Shown here in pieces: positions 46,991 to 55,382 of a stretch of 64,000 nt of DNA. Every line of letters begins with the position of its first letter. Positions within the stretch are counted from its first letter, which is position 1. The position numbers and the translations under genes are program-made. The notes under the pieces are model-generated. The model was given only the letters and a program-made list of their open reading frames with translations. It had not been told where the DNA came from and made no database searches. Source of the DNA: CADCVW01 sp964251385 (GTDB taxonomy: Bacteria; Pseudomonadota; Alphaproteobacteria; Sphingomonadales; Sphingomonadaceae); the NCBI GenBank assembly GCA_964251385.1, contig CAXUJK010000001.1, forward strand, positions 496,001 to 560,000, given 5' to 3'.

Positions 46991-49065
46991 AACGCGATCA
47001 GCTCCTCGATCTTGGCGCGGATGCGCTCGACCGACGGCACCGCCCAGTCGAGCAGCACCGCGTTGTGCGGGCTCGGTATGTCGGGCATCGTCAGCCGCGC
47101 GACCGGGGCGTCGAGATCGAGAAACGCCTCGTCCGCGACCATCGCCGCGATTTCCGCCCCGAACCCGCCCGTGCGCAGGTCCTCGTGCACGACCAGGCAC
47201 CGCCGCGTACGCCGGACGCTGCTCAGAACGGCTTCGGAGTCCCACGGCATCAAGGTGCGCAAGTCCATGACATCGGCCGACTTTCCTTCAGCCGCCGCTT
47301 CGCAACGCGGCACCATCGCGCCCCAGGTGACGATCGTGATGTCCTCGCCCCGCCGCGTGAACTTGGCCTGCCCGAACGGCAGCACGTAGTCGTCGCCCGG
47401 ATACGGTCGCCGCGCCCAGACGTCGTCCAGCATCGCGCGATGTTCGAAGAAGATCACCGGGTCGTTGCCGCGAAGCCCGGCACGCAGCAGCCCGACCGCA
47501 TCCTGCGTGTTGGACGGCACGGCGACCTTCCACCCCGGGTTGTGGACGAACTGCACTTCATTCGTTTGGCTGTGCCACGGGTCGCCGACCTTGAAGAACC
47601 CGCCGGGCACGCGCAGCACCATCGGTGCGGCGAAGCGGTTGTTCGTGCGCCACCGCATCGTCCCGCAGTCGTTGATTTGCTCGAGCGCCGGCTCGGCATA
47701 TTTGCGGAACTGGATCTCCGGCACGGGCATCAGCCCGGCGAGCGCCATGCCGACGGCGCGCCCCACGATGCCTTCCTCAGACAAGGATGTGTCGAAAACC
47801 CTTGAAGTCCCATGCTTTTCCTGCAGGCCGAGCGTCACCGCATGCACCCCGCCCTTGGGTCCGATATCCTCCCCGAACAGCAGCACGCGCGGGTTGATCT
47901 GCAGCTCGTGGTCGAGCGTACGGCGGATCGCCGTCACCATGTTGATGCGTTGACCGTCGACGATCGGCTCGTCGTTGGCGGACGGCGGCTCGTAACCGTG
48001 CGTCCACTGCCCGCCGATCGCCTGCATCTCGTCCTCGTGGAACACGTGCCGCAGGACCGTCTGTGGGTCGGCGACCGGCCGCGCCTCGGCGCGTTCCAGC
48101 GCCGCTGCGACCGTCGCCGCGGCTTCCTGCTCCAGGCCAACCCACTCCGCCTCCGACAGCAGCGATCCGACCAGATACGACCGAAGCTTGGGCAGCGGAT
48201 CGCGCGACCACTCCTCCGCCACGAATGCGGCGTCCTTGTACGTCTGCGTGTCCTGGAAGCTATGCCCCTGCAGCCGCGGAACGGTCAGCCGCAGCAACGC
48301 CGGTCCCGCCCCGCCCCGCACATGGTCGAGCGCGCGCGTGATCAGCCGCGCGGCCTCGGCAGGCTCGGTCCCGTCTCCCGACAAGATCTCGATGCCCGAA
48401 AAGCTCGCCAGATTGGCCGCAATGTTCCCGCCCGGCGTCTGAACCGAGCTGGGAACGGAGATGCCGAAGCCATTGTCTTCTATGTAGAACAGCATCGGCA
48501 GATCTTGAGTAGAAGCTATAGTCAGCGCCGACCAGAACCCGTTGGTCGCGACCGAAGCGTCACCCCCCAGCACGACCGCGATCGAACCGTCCTTGGCCTC
48601 GACTTCGCCTGACCTTCGGCCCAACTTGATCGCCTGCGCCCATCCCGCCGTTGGTGTGTACTGCGCGCCCACCCCGCCGCACATCGGCAACGCGGGCGTG
48701 CCGCCCGGATTGGGGAAGTTGAACACCACCCCGATGTCGCGTCCGTCCGAATAGCCCCCGCTGCGCCCCATCGCCGACCCCAGCGCGTCCGCCACGTCGA
48801 CGCCCAGCGCGAGCAGCAGCGGGCGCGAGCGGTAATAGCCGCAGGTCGCGTCGCGCGGGCTCGTCAGCCGAGACCCGAGCAGCACCTGCGCCATGTCGTG
48901 TCCACGTGCGGAAAACTGGTAGAGCACCTTGCGCGCGGGAACGAGCGTCTCCTCCTCCAGCGTGTCGAGCGCGCGACTGACCAGGACATGATACGCGACC
49001 CGCCGCCAATCGTAGTCCGGGTCCGGGCTGTTCAGCGCCGGCCGCGCCGGGGCGGCGTCAGCCAT
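46987..49065 (-). CDS. Fused alpha-beta E1 of a 2-oxoacid dehydrogenase
   Basis: 692 residues: an N-terminal alpha-like half (about 1-330) with the TPP site GGDASVATNGFWSAL ... EDNGFGISV, followed by a beta-like half (about 355-692) with RVLLFGEDIGPKGGV, TSLSEEGIVGRAVGMALAGL, MVLRVPGG and MVPRCEAAAEG. The usual two subunits are fused in one chain. Sequence type is nearest branched-chain (BCKDH) E1. It decarboxylates a 2-oxoacid and passes the acyl group to the lipoyl arm of E2. It overlaps the aminotransferase gene (8 bases) and the E2 gene. Substrate, branched-chain or aromatic, is inferred from context only. Confidence 0.88.
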   Translation of the reverse strand: MADAAPARPALNSPDPDYDWRRVAYHVLVSRALDTLEEETLVPARKVLYQFSARGHDMAQVLLGSRLTSPRDATCGYYRSRPLLLALGVDVADALGSAMGRSGGYSDGRDIGVVFNFPNPGGTPALPMCGGVGAQYTPTAGWAQAIKLGRRSGEVEAKDGSIAVVLGGDASVATNGFWSALTIASTQDLPMLFYIEDNGFGISVPSSVQTPGGNIAANLASFSGIEILSGDGTEPAEAARLITRALDHVRGGAGPALLRLTVPRLQGHSFQDTQTYKDAAFVAEEWSRDPLPKLRSYLVGSLLSEAEWVGLEQEAAATVAAALERAEARPVADPQTVLRHVFHEDEMQAIGGQWTHGYEPPSANDEPIVDGQRINMVTAIRRTLDHELQINPRVLLFGEDIGPKGGVHAVTLGLQEKHGTSRVFDTSLSEEGIVGRAVGMALAGLMPVPEIQFRKYAEPALEQINDCGTMRWRTNNRFAAPMVLRVPGGFFKVGDPWHSQTNEVQFVHNPGWKVAVPSNTQDAVGLLRAGLRGNDPVIFFEHRAMLDDVWARRPYPGDDYVLPFGQAKFTRRGEDITIVTWGAMVPRCEAAAEGKSADVMDLRTLMPWDSEAVLSSVRRTRRCLVVHEDLRTGGFGAEIAAMVADEAFLDLDAPVARLTMPDIPSPHNAVLLDWAVPSVERIRAKIEELIAF

Positions 49066-50239
49066 CGCGTGGGAGGTCGTCCGCGATCATGGCCGCCAGC
49101 CGCGCCGCGTCGCCATCCGCGAGCCCTGCTACGTTGATCCTTCCCGATGTCGCCATGTAGACGCCGTGGTCAACGCGCAACCGCTCGATCGCCGCGACGG
49201 GCAGCGGGAGCAGCGAGAACATGCCGTTCTGCGCGTCGACAAAAGCGAGCCGCGGATCGGCGGCGGCAAGCTCAGCGCGCAGAGCCCGCGTGCGGAGATA
49301 CATGGCGTCGACTTCCGTACGCCAGCCGGCGGTCAGCGCCGCGTCCTCCAGGATCGTACGCACGATCGCCGCGCCGTGGTCGGGCGGCATCGACCACATG
49401 CAGCGGGCGAGCTGCAGCAGGTTGCCGAACACGAGTGCCGACGCAGCCGTGCTCCCGGCCTTGACGAAGAGAGTGCCGGTCCGCTCGCGATACAACCCGA
49501 AATTCTTGTCGCAGCTCTGCGCGACGATCGCCTGCTCGGCCGCCGCGACGACGCGCCGCGTTCCCGCCGCGTCGGCTTCGAGGCCGTTGCCCAGACCTTG
49601 GTACGCGATGTCGATGAACGGGATGAGCCCGCGTTCGGCCACGATGCGCGCGACCTCGTCCCACATGTCCGGCGTCAGGTCGGCACCCGCGGGATTGTGG
49701 CAGCTGCCGTGCAGCAGCACGACGTCGCCAGCGTTCGCGGCGGTCAGGGCCCCGCGCATGCTGTCCCACAACAGCGTGGCCGACGCGCGATCATAGTAAG
49801 GGTATTCGACGATGCGCAGCCCGGCCGCGCCGATCAGCGGTTCGTGGTTGGGCCATGTCGGCCGTCCGACCAGGATACGGCCGTCCGGGTCGACCGCCTT
49901 CACGAGCTCGGCTCCCAGCCGCAGCGCACCGCACCCGCCCACCGTCTGGATACCGACGATGCGCGGGTCGCGCGCGATGTCGGGGCCGAACAACAACGGC
50001 TTGATCAGCTCGACATACGCCATGTCGCCTTCGGGCCCGAGATACGCCTTGGTCGTTCGCGTCGCGAGCAGAATCTCCTCGGCTGCCGTGACCGCCTTGA
50101 GAATGGGGGTGCGCCCGGTCTCGTCGCGATAAACGCCGACGCCCAGGTCCATCTTGCCGGGCCGTTCGTCGCGTGACGCCATTCCGATCAGCGACAGCAG
50201 CGGATCCGGAGGCTGCCGCTCCAGCCGATCTAATAACAT
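49058..50239 (-). CDS. Aromatic/aspartate-type aminotransferase (class I)
   Basis: 393 residues from the ATG at 50239 (LLDRLERQPPDPLLSLIGM), the usual N-terminus of TyrB/AspC-type enzymes; the frame continues further upstream. PLP Lys in SCDKNFGLYRERTG, substrate-binding Arg in SGRINVAG, and GSCHNPAGADLT. Converts aromatic amino acids or aspartate to 2-oxoacids. Placement between paaE and the E1/E2 genes suggests phenylalanine to phenylpyruvate. It starts 64 bases after the paaE stop. Confidence 0.85.
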   Translation of the reverse strand: MLLDRLERQPPDPLLSLIGMASRDERPGKMDLGVGVYRDETGRTPILKAVTAAEEILLATRTTKAYLGPEGDMAYVELIKPLLFGPDIARDPRIVGIQTVGGCGALRLGAELVKAVDPDGRILVGRPTWPNHEPLIGAAGLRIVEYPYYDRASATLLWDSMRGALTAANAGDVVLLHGSCHNPAGADLTPDMWDEVARIVAERGLIPFIDIAYQGLGNGLEADAAGTRRVVAAAEQAIVAQSCDKNFGLYRERTGTLFVKAGSTAASALVFGNLLQLARCMWSMPPDHGAAIVRTILEDAALTAGWRTEVDAMYLRTRALRAELAAADPRLAFVDAQNGMFSLLPLPVAAIERLRVDHGVYMATSGRINVAGLADGDAARLAAMIADDLPRDG

Positions 50240-50303
50240 GGCATTCCCCCGCCGCGACTCGACCGTGGCATCGTCGCTCATGCCACCGCGAGCGCTAAGC
50301 GCG

Positions 50304-51380
50304 CTAGGCATCGTAGTCGATCGCGACGCCGTCTCCGGTCGGGACCGCCTGGCATGTCAGGACGTACCCGGCCGCGACCTCCTCGTCGCTCAAGCCGTAG
50401 CGCGCCGCCATCTGCACCGCGCCGCCGACGACCCGCGCGCGGCACGTCGCGCACACGCCCGCCTTGCAGGCATATGGCGCGCGCAGGCCGGCGATCCGTG
50501 CGCTGTCCAGGATGTTGCCCGCGGCCGCGTCGAACGCAATGCGACGCGTCCGGCCGTCCAGCGTGACGAGCATCCGCACCCCCCGGGCCTGCGTCTGCAA
50601 CGCAGCGATATGCGCGACTTGCCCCTCCGACGGGCGTTCGGCCGCGAAACGCTCGATCAGGATGCGGTCGCGTCCAACGCCCGCCTCGAGCAAAGCGCCC
50701 TCGGCGGCATCCATCATTGGCCCCGGACCGCAGATGAAGGCGGTGTCGATCGCGTCCGGTTCGACGAGGCTGCGCAGGATCTCGTCGCACTTGTCCCGGT
50801 CGAGAAGGCCGTTGAACAGGTCGATATCCTCCGCTTCGTCCGACAGGAAGTGGTGAACTTCCAGCCGCCCCATGAACCGGTTTTTCAACGCGCCGAGCTC
50901 TTCGAGGAAGATGACGGCGTTGCTGTCGCGATTGCCGTAGAACAGCGTGAACCGGCTGTCCGGCTCGGCCAGCAGCACAGTCTTCAACAGCGACAAAATG
51001 GGCGTTATCCCCGACCCGCCCGCGAAGCCGACATAGCGACCTGCACGATTTGGCGAGAGGTCGTGGGTAAAACTGCCGAGCGGCGGCATGACGTCGATCG
51101 TATCGCCGGGGCGCAGGTTGTCGTTCGCCCAGGTCGAAAAACGTCCACCTGCAATGCGTTTGACCGTGACCTTGAGCTTGCCCTCCTGAGGCGCGACACA
51201 AAGCGAGTAATTGCGGCGCAGGTCCTCTCCGTCGATCTCGCGGCGAAAGGTCAGATGCTGGCCGGCGCGGAACGCGAAACGTTCCTGCAACGCCGCGGGA
51301 ACGTGGAAGCGGAAGCTCTTGGCGTCGGGCGTTTCCTGCGTGACTTCTGCAACGGTCAGCCGGTGAAAATGCGTGTCCAT
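50304..51380 (-). CDS. paaE: Phenylacetyl-CoA epoxidase reductase PaaE
   Basis: 358 residues. Ferredoxin-NADP reductase part (RRNYSLC FAD motif, FAGGSGITPILS, FYGNRD, CGPGPMM) and a C-terminal plant-type [2Fe-2S] domain with CKAGVCATC and a distal Cys in VLTCQA. Supplies electrons from NADPH to the PaaABC monooxygenase. Four bases after paaD. Confidence 0.93.
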   Translation of the reverse strand: MDTHFHRLTVAEVTQETPDAKSFRFHVPAALQERFAFRAGQHLTFRREIDGEDLRRNYSLCVAPQEGKLKVTVKRIAGGRFSTWANDNLRPGDTIDVMPPLGSFTHDLSPNRAGRYVGFAGGSGITPILSLLKTVLLAEPDSRFTLFYGNRDSNAVIFLEELGALKNRFMGRLEVHHFLSDEAEDIDLFNGLLDRDKCDEILRSLVEPDAIDTAFICGPGPMMDAAEGALLEAGVGRDRILIERFAAERPSEGQVAHIAALQTQARGVRMLVTLDGRTRRIAFDAAAGNILDSARIAGLRAPYACKAGVCATCRARVVGGAVQMAARYGLSDEEVAAGYVLTCQAVPTGDGVAIDYDA

Positions 51381-51384
51381 CGCG

Positions 51385-51927
51385 TCAGTGGCATTTGAAC
51401 AGGTCGAAGGGTTCGGCGCACGCGGTGCACCGCCACAGCGACTTGCAGGGGGTGGAGCCGAAGCGGCTGATCTCCACCGTCGCGGTCGATCCGCATTGCG
51501 GGCAGCCCACTGCACTTGAGCCGGCGACGGTCGGCGGGGCGATGCCGTAGGCGAGCAGCTTGGCGCGGCCCGCGTCGGTGATCCAGTCGGTGGTCCAGGG
51601 CGGGCTGAGCTCGGTCGCAATCGCGACATCCGCGAAGCCCGCGTCGTCGAGCGCAATCCGCACGCTTGTCTCGATCGCGAACGTCGCGGGACAACCGGTA
51701 TAGGTCGGCGTCAGGACGACGCGGCGAGCGGCCACGTCCGCGCTACGAACGATGCCTAGATCGACAAGCGAGACAGCGGGGATCTCCGGATCGGGCACCG
51801 ATGCCAACACCGTCCACAACTCATCGTTCGTCCCGAGTGGAAACGAGGGGCGCTGATCAATATCCGGAACGACGCCCCTCGTTTTCACTCGGGACGAACG
51901 GAAATCTGGTGCAGTCGTGATCACCAT
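51385..51927 (-). CDS. paaD: Phenylacetyl-CoA epoxidase subunit PaaD with inserted palindromic element
   Basis: 180 residues from the ATG at 51927, overlapping the paaC stop by seven bases. The conserved DUF59-type domain begins LWTVLASVPDPEIPAVSLVDLGIV and includes YTGCPAT; the C-terminus is a zinc-ribbon (CPQCGS, CKSLWRCTAC, FKCH). Residues 10-34 are encoded by a palindromic repeat and include RPSFPLGTND. PaaD is thought to help mature the diiron or iron-sulfur centres of the complex. The insertion is at the N-terminus, outside the conserved domain. Confidence 0.92.
   Translation of the reverse strand: MVITTAPDFRSSRVKTRGVVPDIDQRPSFPLGTNDELWTVLASVPDPEIPAVSLVDLGIVRSADVAARRVVLTPTYTGCPATFAIETSVRIALDDAGFADVAIATELSPPWTTDWITDAGRAKLLAYGIAPPTVAGSSAVGCPQCGSTATVEISRFGSTPCKSLWRCTACAEPFDLFKCH
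51825..51900. repeat. CGTTCGTCC palindromic element inside paaD
   Basis: Arms 51825-51852 and 51873-51900 are reverse complements over 28 bases with one mismatch and a 20-base loop. The left arm is identical to those at 46672 and 63604. It is in frame in paaD and encodes RPSFPLGTND in the same frame as the E2 copy. Confidence 0.93.
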
Positions 51928-52772
51928 TCGGCGTCCGGGTAGGCGCGCGGGAGGAACTGCATCTCGCTGAGGATGTGGCCGAGATGTTCGCTGTGGTGCC
52001 CGCGGCGACCGCCCAAGATCGGGCGCTGATCCGTGGGGACAGGCAATGTCGCCTCGGTGAGCACCGCCTTGATCCGCGCATCGAAAGCGTCGCGAAACGC
52101 GGTCACGTCGGTGGCGACGCCCGCCTGCGTCATCGCGACGTCCACGTCGTCGCGGTCGAACAGTTCGGGCACGAAGCGCCACGTCCACGCCAGTCCGTCC
52201 GCCATCCGGCGGTGGCTTTCCTCCGTGCCGTCACCGAGCCGGATCACCCATTCGGCGGCGAGTTCCTCATGATAAGCCACTTCCTTGACCGCTTTCGCGG
52301 CCACGGAGGCGATGAGATCGTCGGCGCTGACAACGAGCCGGTCGAACAGCATCTTCTGCCAGGTCGAGAACAGCAGCTGCCGTGCCATGGTGCGGGCGAA
52401 GTCGCCGTTGGGCTGCTCGACGAGCATGCAGTTGCGGTAGTCGAGCGTGTCGCGGTGGAACGCGAGCCGATCTCCGTCGCGCCCGCGCCCTTCGATCTCG
52501 CCCGCGTAGTTCAGGAAGTGCGTTGCCTGACCCACCAGGTCGAGCGCGAAGTTGGCGAGGCTGAGGTCGACCTCGATCGTCGGGCAGCGGCCGGTCCATG
52601 CGCTCAGGCGCTGGCCGAGGATGAGCGCGTCGTCGCCAAGCCGTAGCGTATAGTCGAACAGCGCGCTGCCCGCGTGCGCGGCCGCCGGCGCGTCGAAGCC
52701 GTGCGCGTGCGCCGTGTCACGGTTGGCGGCGCGGGCCTCGTCCTTGGGCTGAATGGTCGGCAGCGAAGGCAT
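51921..52772 (-). CDS. paaC: Phenylacetyl-CoA epoxidase structural subunit PaaC
   Basis: 283 residues. Ferritin-like helical protein with LRLGDDALILGQRLSAWTG, DLVGQATHFLNYAGE, the EVAYHEELAAEW segment and HSEHLGHILSEMQFLPRAYP at the end. Pairs with PaaA in the heterotetramer that epoxidises the ring of phenylacetyl-CoA; PaaC lacks a functional diiron site in known homologues. The N-terminus is about 30 residues longer than many homologues (Ala-rich). The paaB stop and the paaC start share one base (TGATG). Confidence 0.92.
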   Translation of the reverse strand: MPSLPTIQPKDEARAANRDTAHAHGFDAPAAAHAGSALFDYTLRLGDDALILGQRLSAWTGRCPTIEVDLSLANFALDLVGQATHFLNYAGEIEGRGRDGDRLAFHRDTLDYRNCMLVEQPNGDFARTMARQLLFSTWQKMLFDRLVVSADDLIASVAAKAVKEVAYHEELAAEWVIRLGDGTEESHRRMADGLAWTWRFVPELFDRDDVDVAMTQAGVATDVTAFRDAFDARIKAVLTEATLPVPTDQRPILGGRRGHHSEHLGHILSEMQFLPRAYPDAEW

Positions 52773-53056
52773 CAGATATGCGTGATCCCATCAGGGATGT
52801 CGTAAAAGGTCGGGTGCCTGTAGACCTTGTCCTCGGCGGGCGCGAACATCGGTCCGTCCTGCGAGGGATCGGACGCGTGGATCGCGGTCGACGGCACCAC
52901 CCAGAGGCTCACGCCTTCCATGCGACGCGTGTACGTATCGCGGGCGTGACGAACGGCGATGCCCCCGTCCGGCGCGTGAACCGAACCGACATGCCTGTGG
53001 GCCAGCCCGCCTTTAGACCGCACGAAGACCTCCCAGAGCGGCCAGTCCTTGCTCAA
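52772..53056 (-). CDS. paaB: Phenylacetyl-CoA epoxidase subunit PaaB
   Basis: 94 residues from a TTG overlapping the paaA stop (TTGA); this start gives the family N-terminus SKDWPLWEVFVRSKGGLAHRHVGSVHA. It continues ARDTYTRRMEGVSLWVVP and ends KVYRHPTFYDIPDGI. PaaB bridges PaaAC dimers in the epoxidase. Confidence 0.93.
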   Translation of the reverse strand: MSKDWPLWEVFVRSKGGLAHRHVGSVHAPDGGIAVRHARDTYTRRMEGVSLWVVPSTAIHASDPSQDGPMFAPAEDKVYRHPTFYDIPDGITHI

Positions 53057-54036
53057 GCGGCTTGGCGCGCTTCGGCATGCTTGTCGGCGTACGCCACGGC
53101 TGCGTCGCGAACCCACGCACCGTCTTCCCAGGCCTGCACGCGCGCCTCCATTCGCTCACGCGCCACGGGGCCCTCGCCTTTGACGACAGCGTAGAACTCG
53201 TCCCAGTCGATCTTGCCGTAGTCGTAATGGCCCCGCGTCTCGTTCCAGACAAGATCCGGATCGGGGATCGTCAACCCGATCGCCTCCGCCTGCGGCACGG
53301 TGACGTCGATGAACTTGGCGCGAAGATCGTCGTTCGTGTCGCGCTTGATCTTCCATCGCATGGACTGCGCGCTGTTGGGCGAGTCCGCGTCGGGCGGCCC
53401 GAACATCATCAGCGACGGCCACCACCAGCGGTTAAGCGCGTCCTGCGCCATGCGTTTTTGTTCGGGCGTGCCGGCGGCGAGGTTCATCATGACCTCGTAG
53501 CCCTGGCGCTGGTGGAACGATTCCTCCTTGCAAACGCGGACCATGGCGCGCGCGTACGGGCCGTAACTCGCGCGCTGGAGAGGCACCTGGTTCATGATCG
53601 CGGCGCCATCGACCAACCAGCCGATTGCGCCCATATCCGCCCACGTCAGCGTCGGATAGTTGAAGATCGTCGAGTATTTTGCCTTGCCCGAATGCAGCGC
53701 CTCGACCATCTGCCCGCGCGACGTGCCGAGCGTCTCGGCGGCCGAGTATAGATAGAGACCATGCCCCGCCTCGTCCTGCACCTTGGCGAGCAGGATCGCT
53801 TTGCGCCGCAGGGAAGGCGCGCGGCCGATCCAGTTGCCTTCGGGCAGCATGCCGACGATCTCGCTATGCGCATGCTGCGAGATCTGGCGCACCAGCGTGC
53901 GGCGGTACGCGTCGGGCATCCAATCCTTGGGTTCGATGAACTCGTCCGCCGAGATGCGCGCCTCGAACGCTGCGACCAGCGCCGGGTCGTCGAAGTTCTC
54001 GACCTTTGCGGTTTTCTGAAGCTCGGTGGTGTACAT
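53053..54036 (-). CDS. paaA: Phenylacetyl-CoA 1,2-epoxidase catalytic subunit PaaA
   Basis: 327 residues from the ATG at 54036 with GGGAGA upstream. Ferritin-like diiron enzyme: DEAGHGLYLYSAAETLG and CKEESFHQRQGYE carry the carboxylate and His ligands. Converts phenylacetyl-CoA to the ring 1,2-epoxide with O2. First gene of the paaABCDE-aminotransferase-E1-E2 run. The 71 bases upstream (54037-54107) separate it from paaJ. Confidence 0.95.
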   Translation of the reverse strand: MYTTELQKTAKVENFDDPALVAAFEARISADEFIEPKDWMPDAYRRTLVRQISQHAHSEIVGMLPEGNWIGRAPSLRRKAILLAKVQDEAGHGLYLYSAAETLGTSRGQMVEALHSGKAKYSTIFNYPTLTWADMGAIGWLVDGAAIMNQVPLQRASYGPYARAMVRVCKEESFHQRQGYEVMMNLAAGTPEQKRMAQDALNRWWWPSLMMFGPPDADSPNSAQSMRWKIKRDTNDDLRAKFIDVTVPQAEAIGLTIPDPDLVWNETRGHYDYGKIDWDEFYAVVKGEGPVARERMEARVQAWEDGAWVRDAAVAYADKHAEARQAA

Positions 54037-54107
54037 CGGTATCTCCCGACGCGGAGGTAGCATTTGCATGCCCGCGCTTCAATGAACGCGTGAAGTGAAG
54101 ACAAGCT

Positions 54108-55310
54108 TCAAACGCGTTCGATCACCATGGCGATTCCCTGCCCCACGCCGATGCAGATCGTGCACAGCGCGCGGCCGGCACCGCGAACGTGCAGCTCCTC
54201 CACGGCGGTCAGTGCCAGCCGCGCACCCGACATGCCGAGCGGGTGGCCGAGCGCGATCGCGCCGCCGTTCGGATTGATGAAGTCGCCGTCGTCCGGCAAT
54301 CCGAGCTCGCGCAGGACGGCCAAGCCTTGCGCGGCGAACGCCTCGTTCAGCTCGACGACGTCCATGTCGCCGATCGACAGCCCGAGCCGGGCCAGCAGTT
54401 TCTGCGTCGCGGGCGCGGGGCCGATGCCCATGACGCGCGGTTCGACGCCCGCTACACCCGCCCCGACGACGCGCGCGCGGGGCGTGAGGCCGTAGCGGGC
54501 GACCGCCGCTTCGCTGGCGACGATCATCACGGCCGCGCCGTCGTTCACGCCCGACGCGTTGCCCGCGGTGACGCTGCCGCCGGGGTGCACGATCGGCTTC
54601 AGCTTGCCGAGTGCTTCTGCGGAGGTCGCGCGGGGATGCTCGTCGACCTCGACGCTGAGGTGATCGCCCTTCCTTTGCGGGATGTGCACCGCGACGATTT
54701 CCCGTGCAAAACGCCCGGAGGCCTGCGCCCGCGCCGCTCGAGCCTGGCTTTCCGCCGCGAATTTGTCCTGATCTTCGCGGGTTATGCCGTACTGTTCGGC
54801 GACGTTCTCGGCGGTCTCCGGCATCGAGTCGGTGCCGTGCAGATGCTTGAAGGCGCGGTTGACGAAGCGCCAGCCGATCGTCGTGTCGAAGATCTCGGCG
54901 TGGCGGTCGTATGCCGCGTGCGCCTTGCCCATGACGAACGGCGCACGGCTCATCGATTCGACGCCGCCCGCGATCACGAGGTCAGCCTCGCCCGCCTTGA
55001 TCGCGCGCGCCGCCATCGCGACCGCGTCGAGGCCCGACCCGCACAGGCGGTTGATCGTTGCGCCTCCGGATGTCGCGGGCAGTCCCGCGAGCAATCCCGC
55101 CATGCGCGCGACGTTGCGGTTGTCCTCGCCCGCCTGGTTGGCGCACCCCAACAGGACGTCGTCGACCTGTTCCCAGTCCACGCCCGGGTTACGGTGCTTG
55201 AGCGCTGCAATCGGAATCGCGGCGAGATCGTCCGCGCGCACGGCGGCAAGCGCGCCCGCGTATCGGCCGATGGGCGTGCGCACGGCGTCGCAGATAAAGG
55301 CTTGAGTCAT
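54108..55310 (-). CDS. paaJ: 3-oxoadipyl-CoA thiolase
   Basis: 400 residues from the ATG at 55310 (TQAFICDAVRTPIGRYAGAL). Thiolase with nucleophilic Cys in NRLCGSGLDA, GGVESMSRAPFVMGK, HLHGTDSMPETAENVAE (typical of PcaF/PaaJ), NPNGGAIALGHPLGMSGAR and CTICIGVGQG. Releases acetyl-CoA and succinyl-CoA at the end of the phenylacetate or beta-ketoadipate pathway. Paa context favours PaaJ. Divergent from paaZ. Confidence 0.92.
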   Translation of the reverse strand: MTQAFICDAVRTPIGRYAGALAAVRADDLAAIPIAALKHRNPGVDWEQVDDVLLGCANQAGEDNRNVARMAGLLAGLPATSGGATINRLCGSGLDAVAMAARAIKAGEADLVIAGGVESMSRAPFVMGKAHAAYDRHAEIFDTTIGWRFVNRAFKHLHGTDSMPETAENVAEQYGITREDQDKFAAESQARAARAQASGRFAREIVAVHIPQRKGDHLSVEVDEHPRATSAEALGKLKPIVHPGGSVTAGNASGVNDGAAVMIVASEAAVARYGLTPRARVVGAGVAGVEPRVMGIGPAPATQKLLARLGLSIGDMDVVELNEAFAAQGLAVLRELGLPDDGDFINPNGGAIALGHPLGMSGARLALTAVEELHVRGAGRALCTICIGVGQGIAMVIERV

Positions 55311-55382
55311 GGCGCGCGGCATAAACAAGCCGCCCGCGCGCGTCTATTTTCATACGATCGCGATGACGGCTAAGCTCACCCC

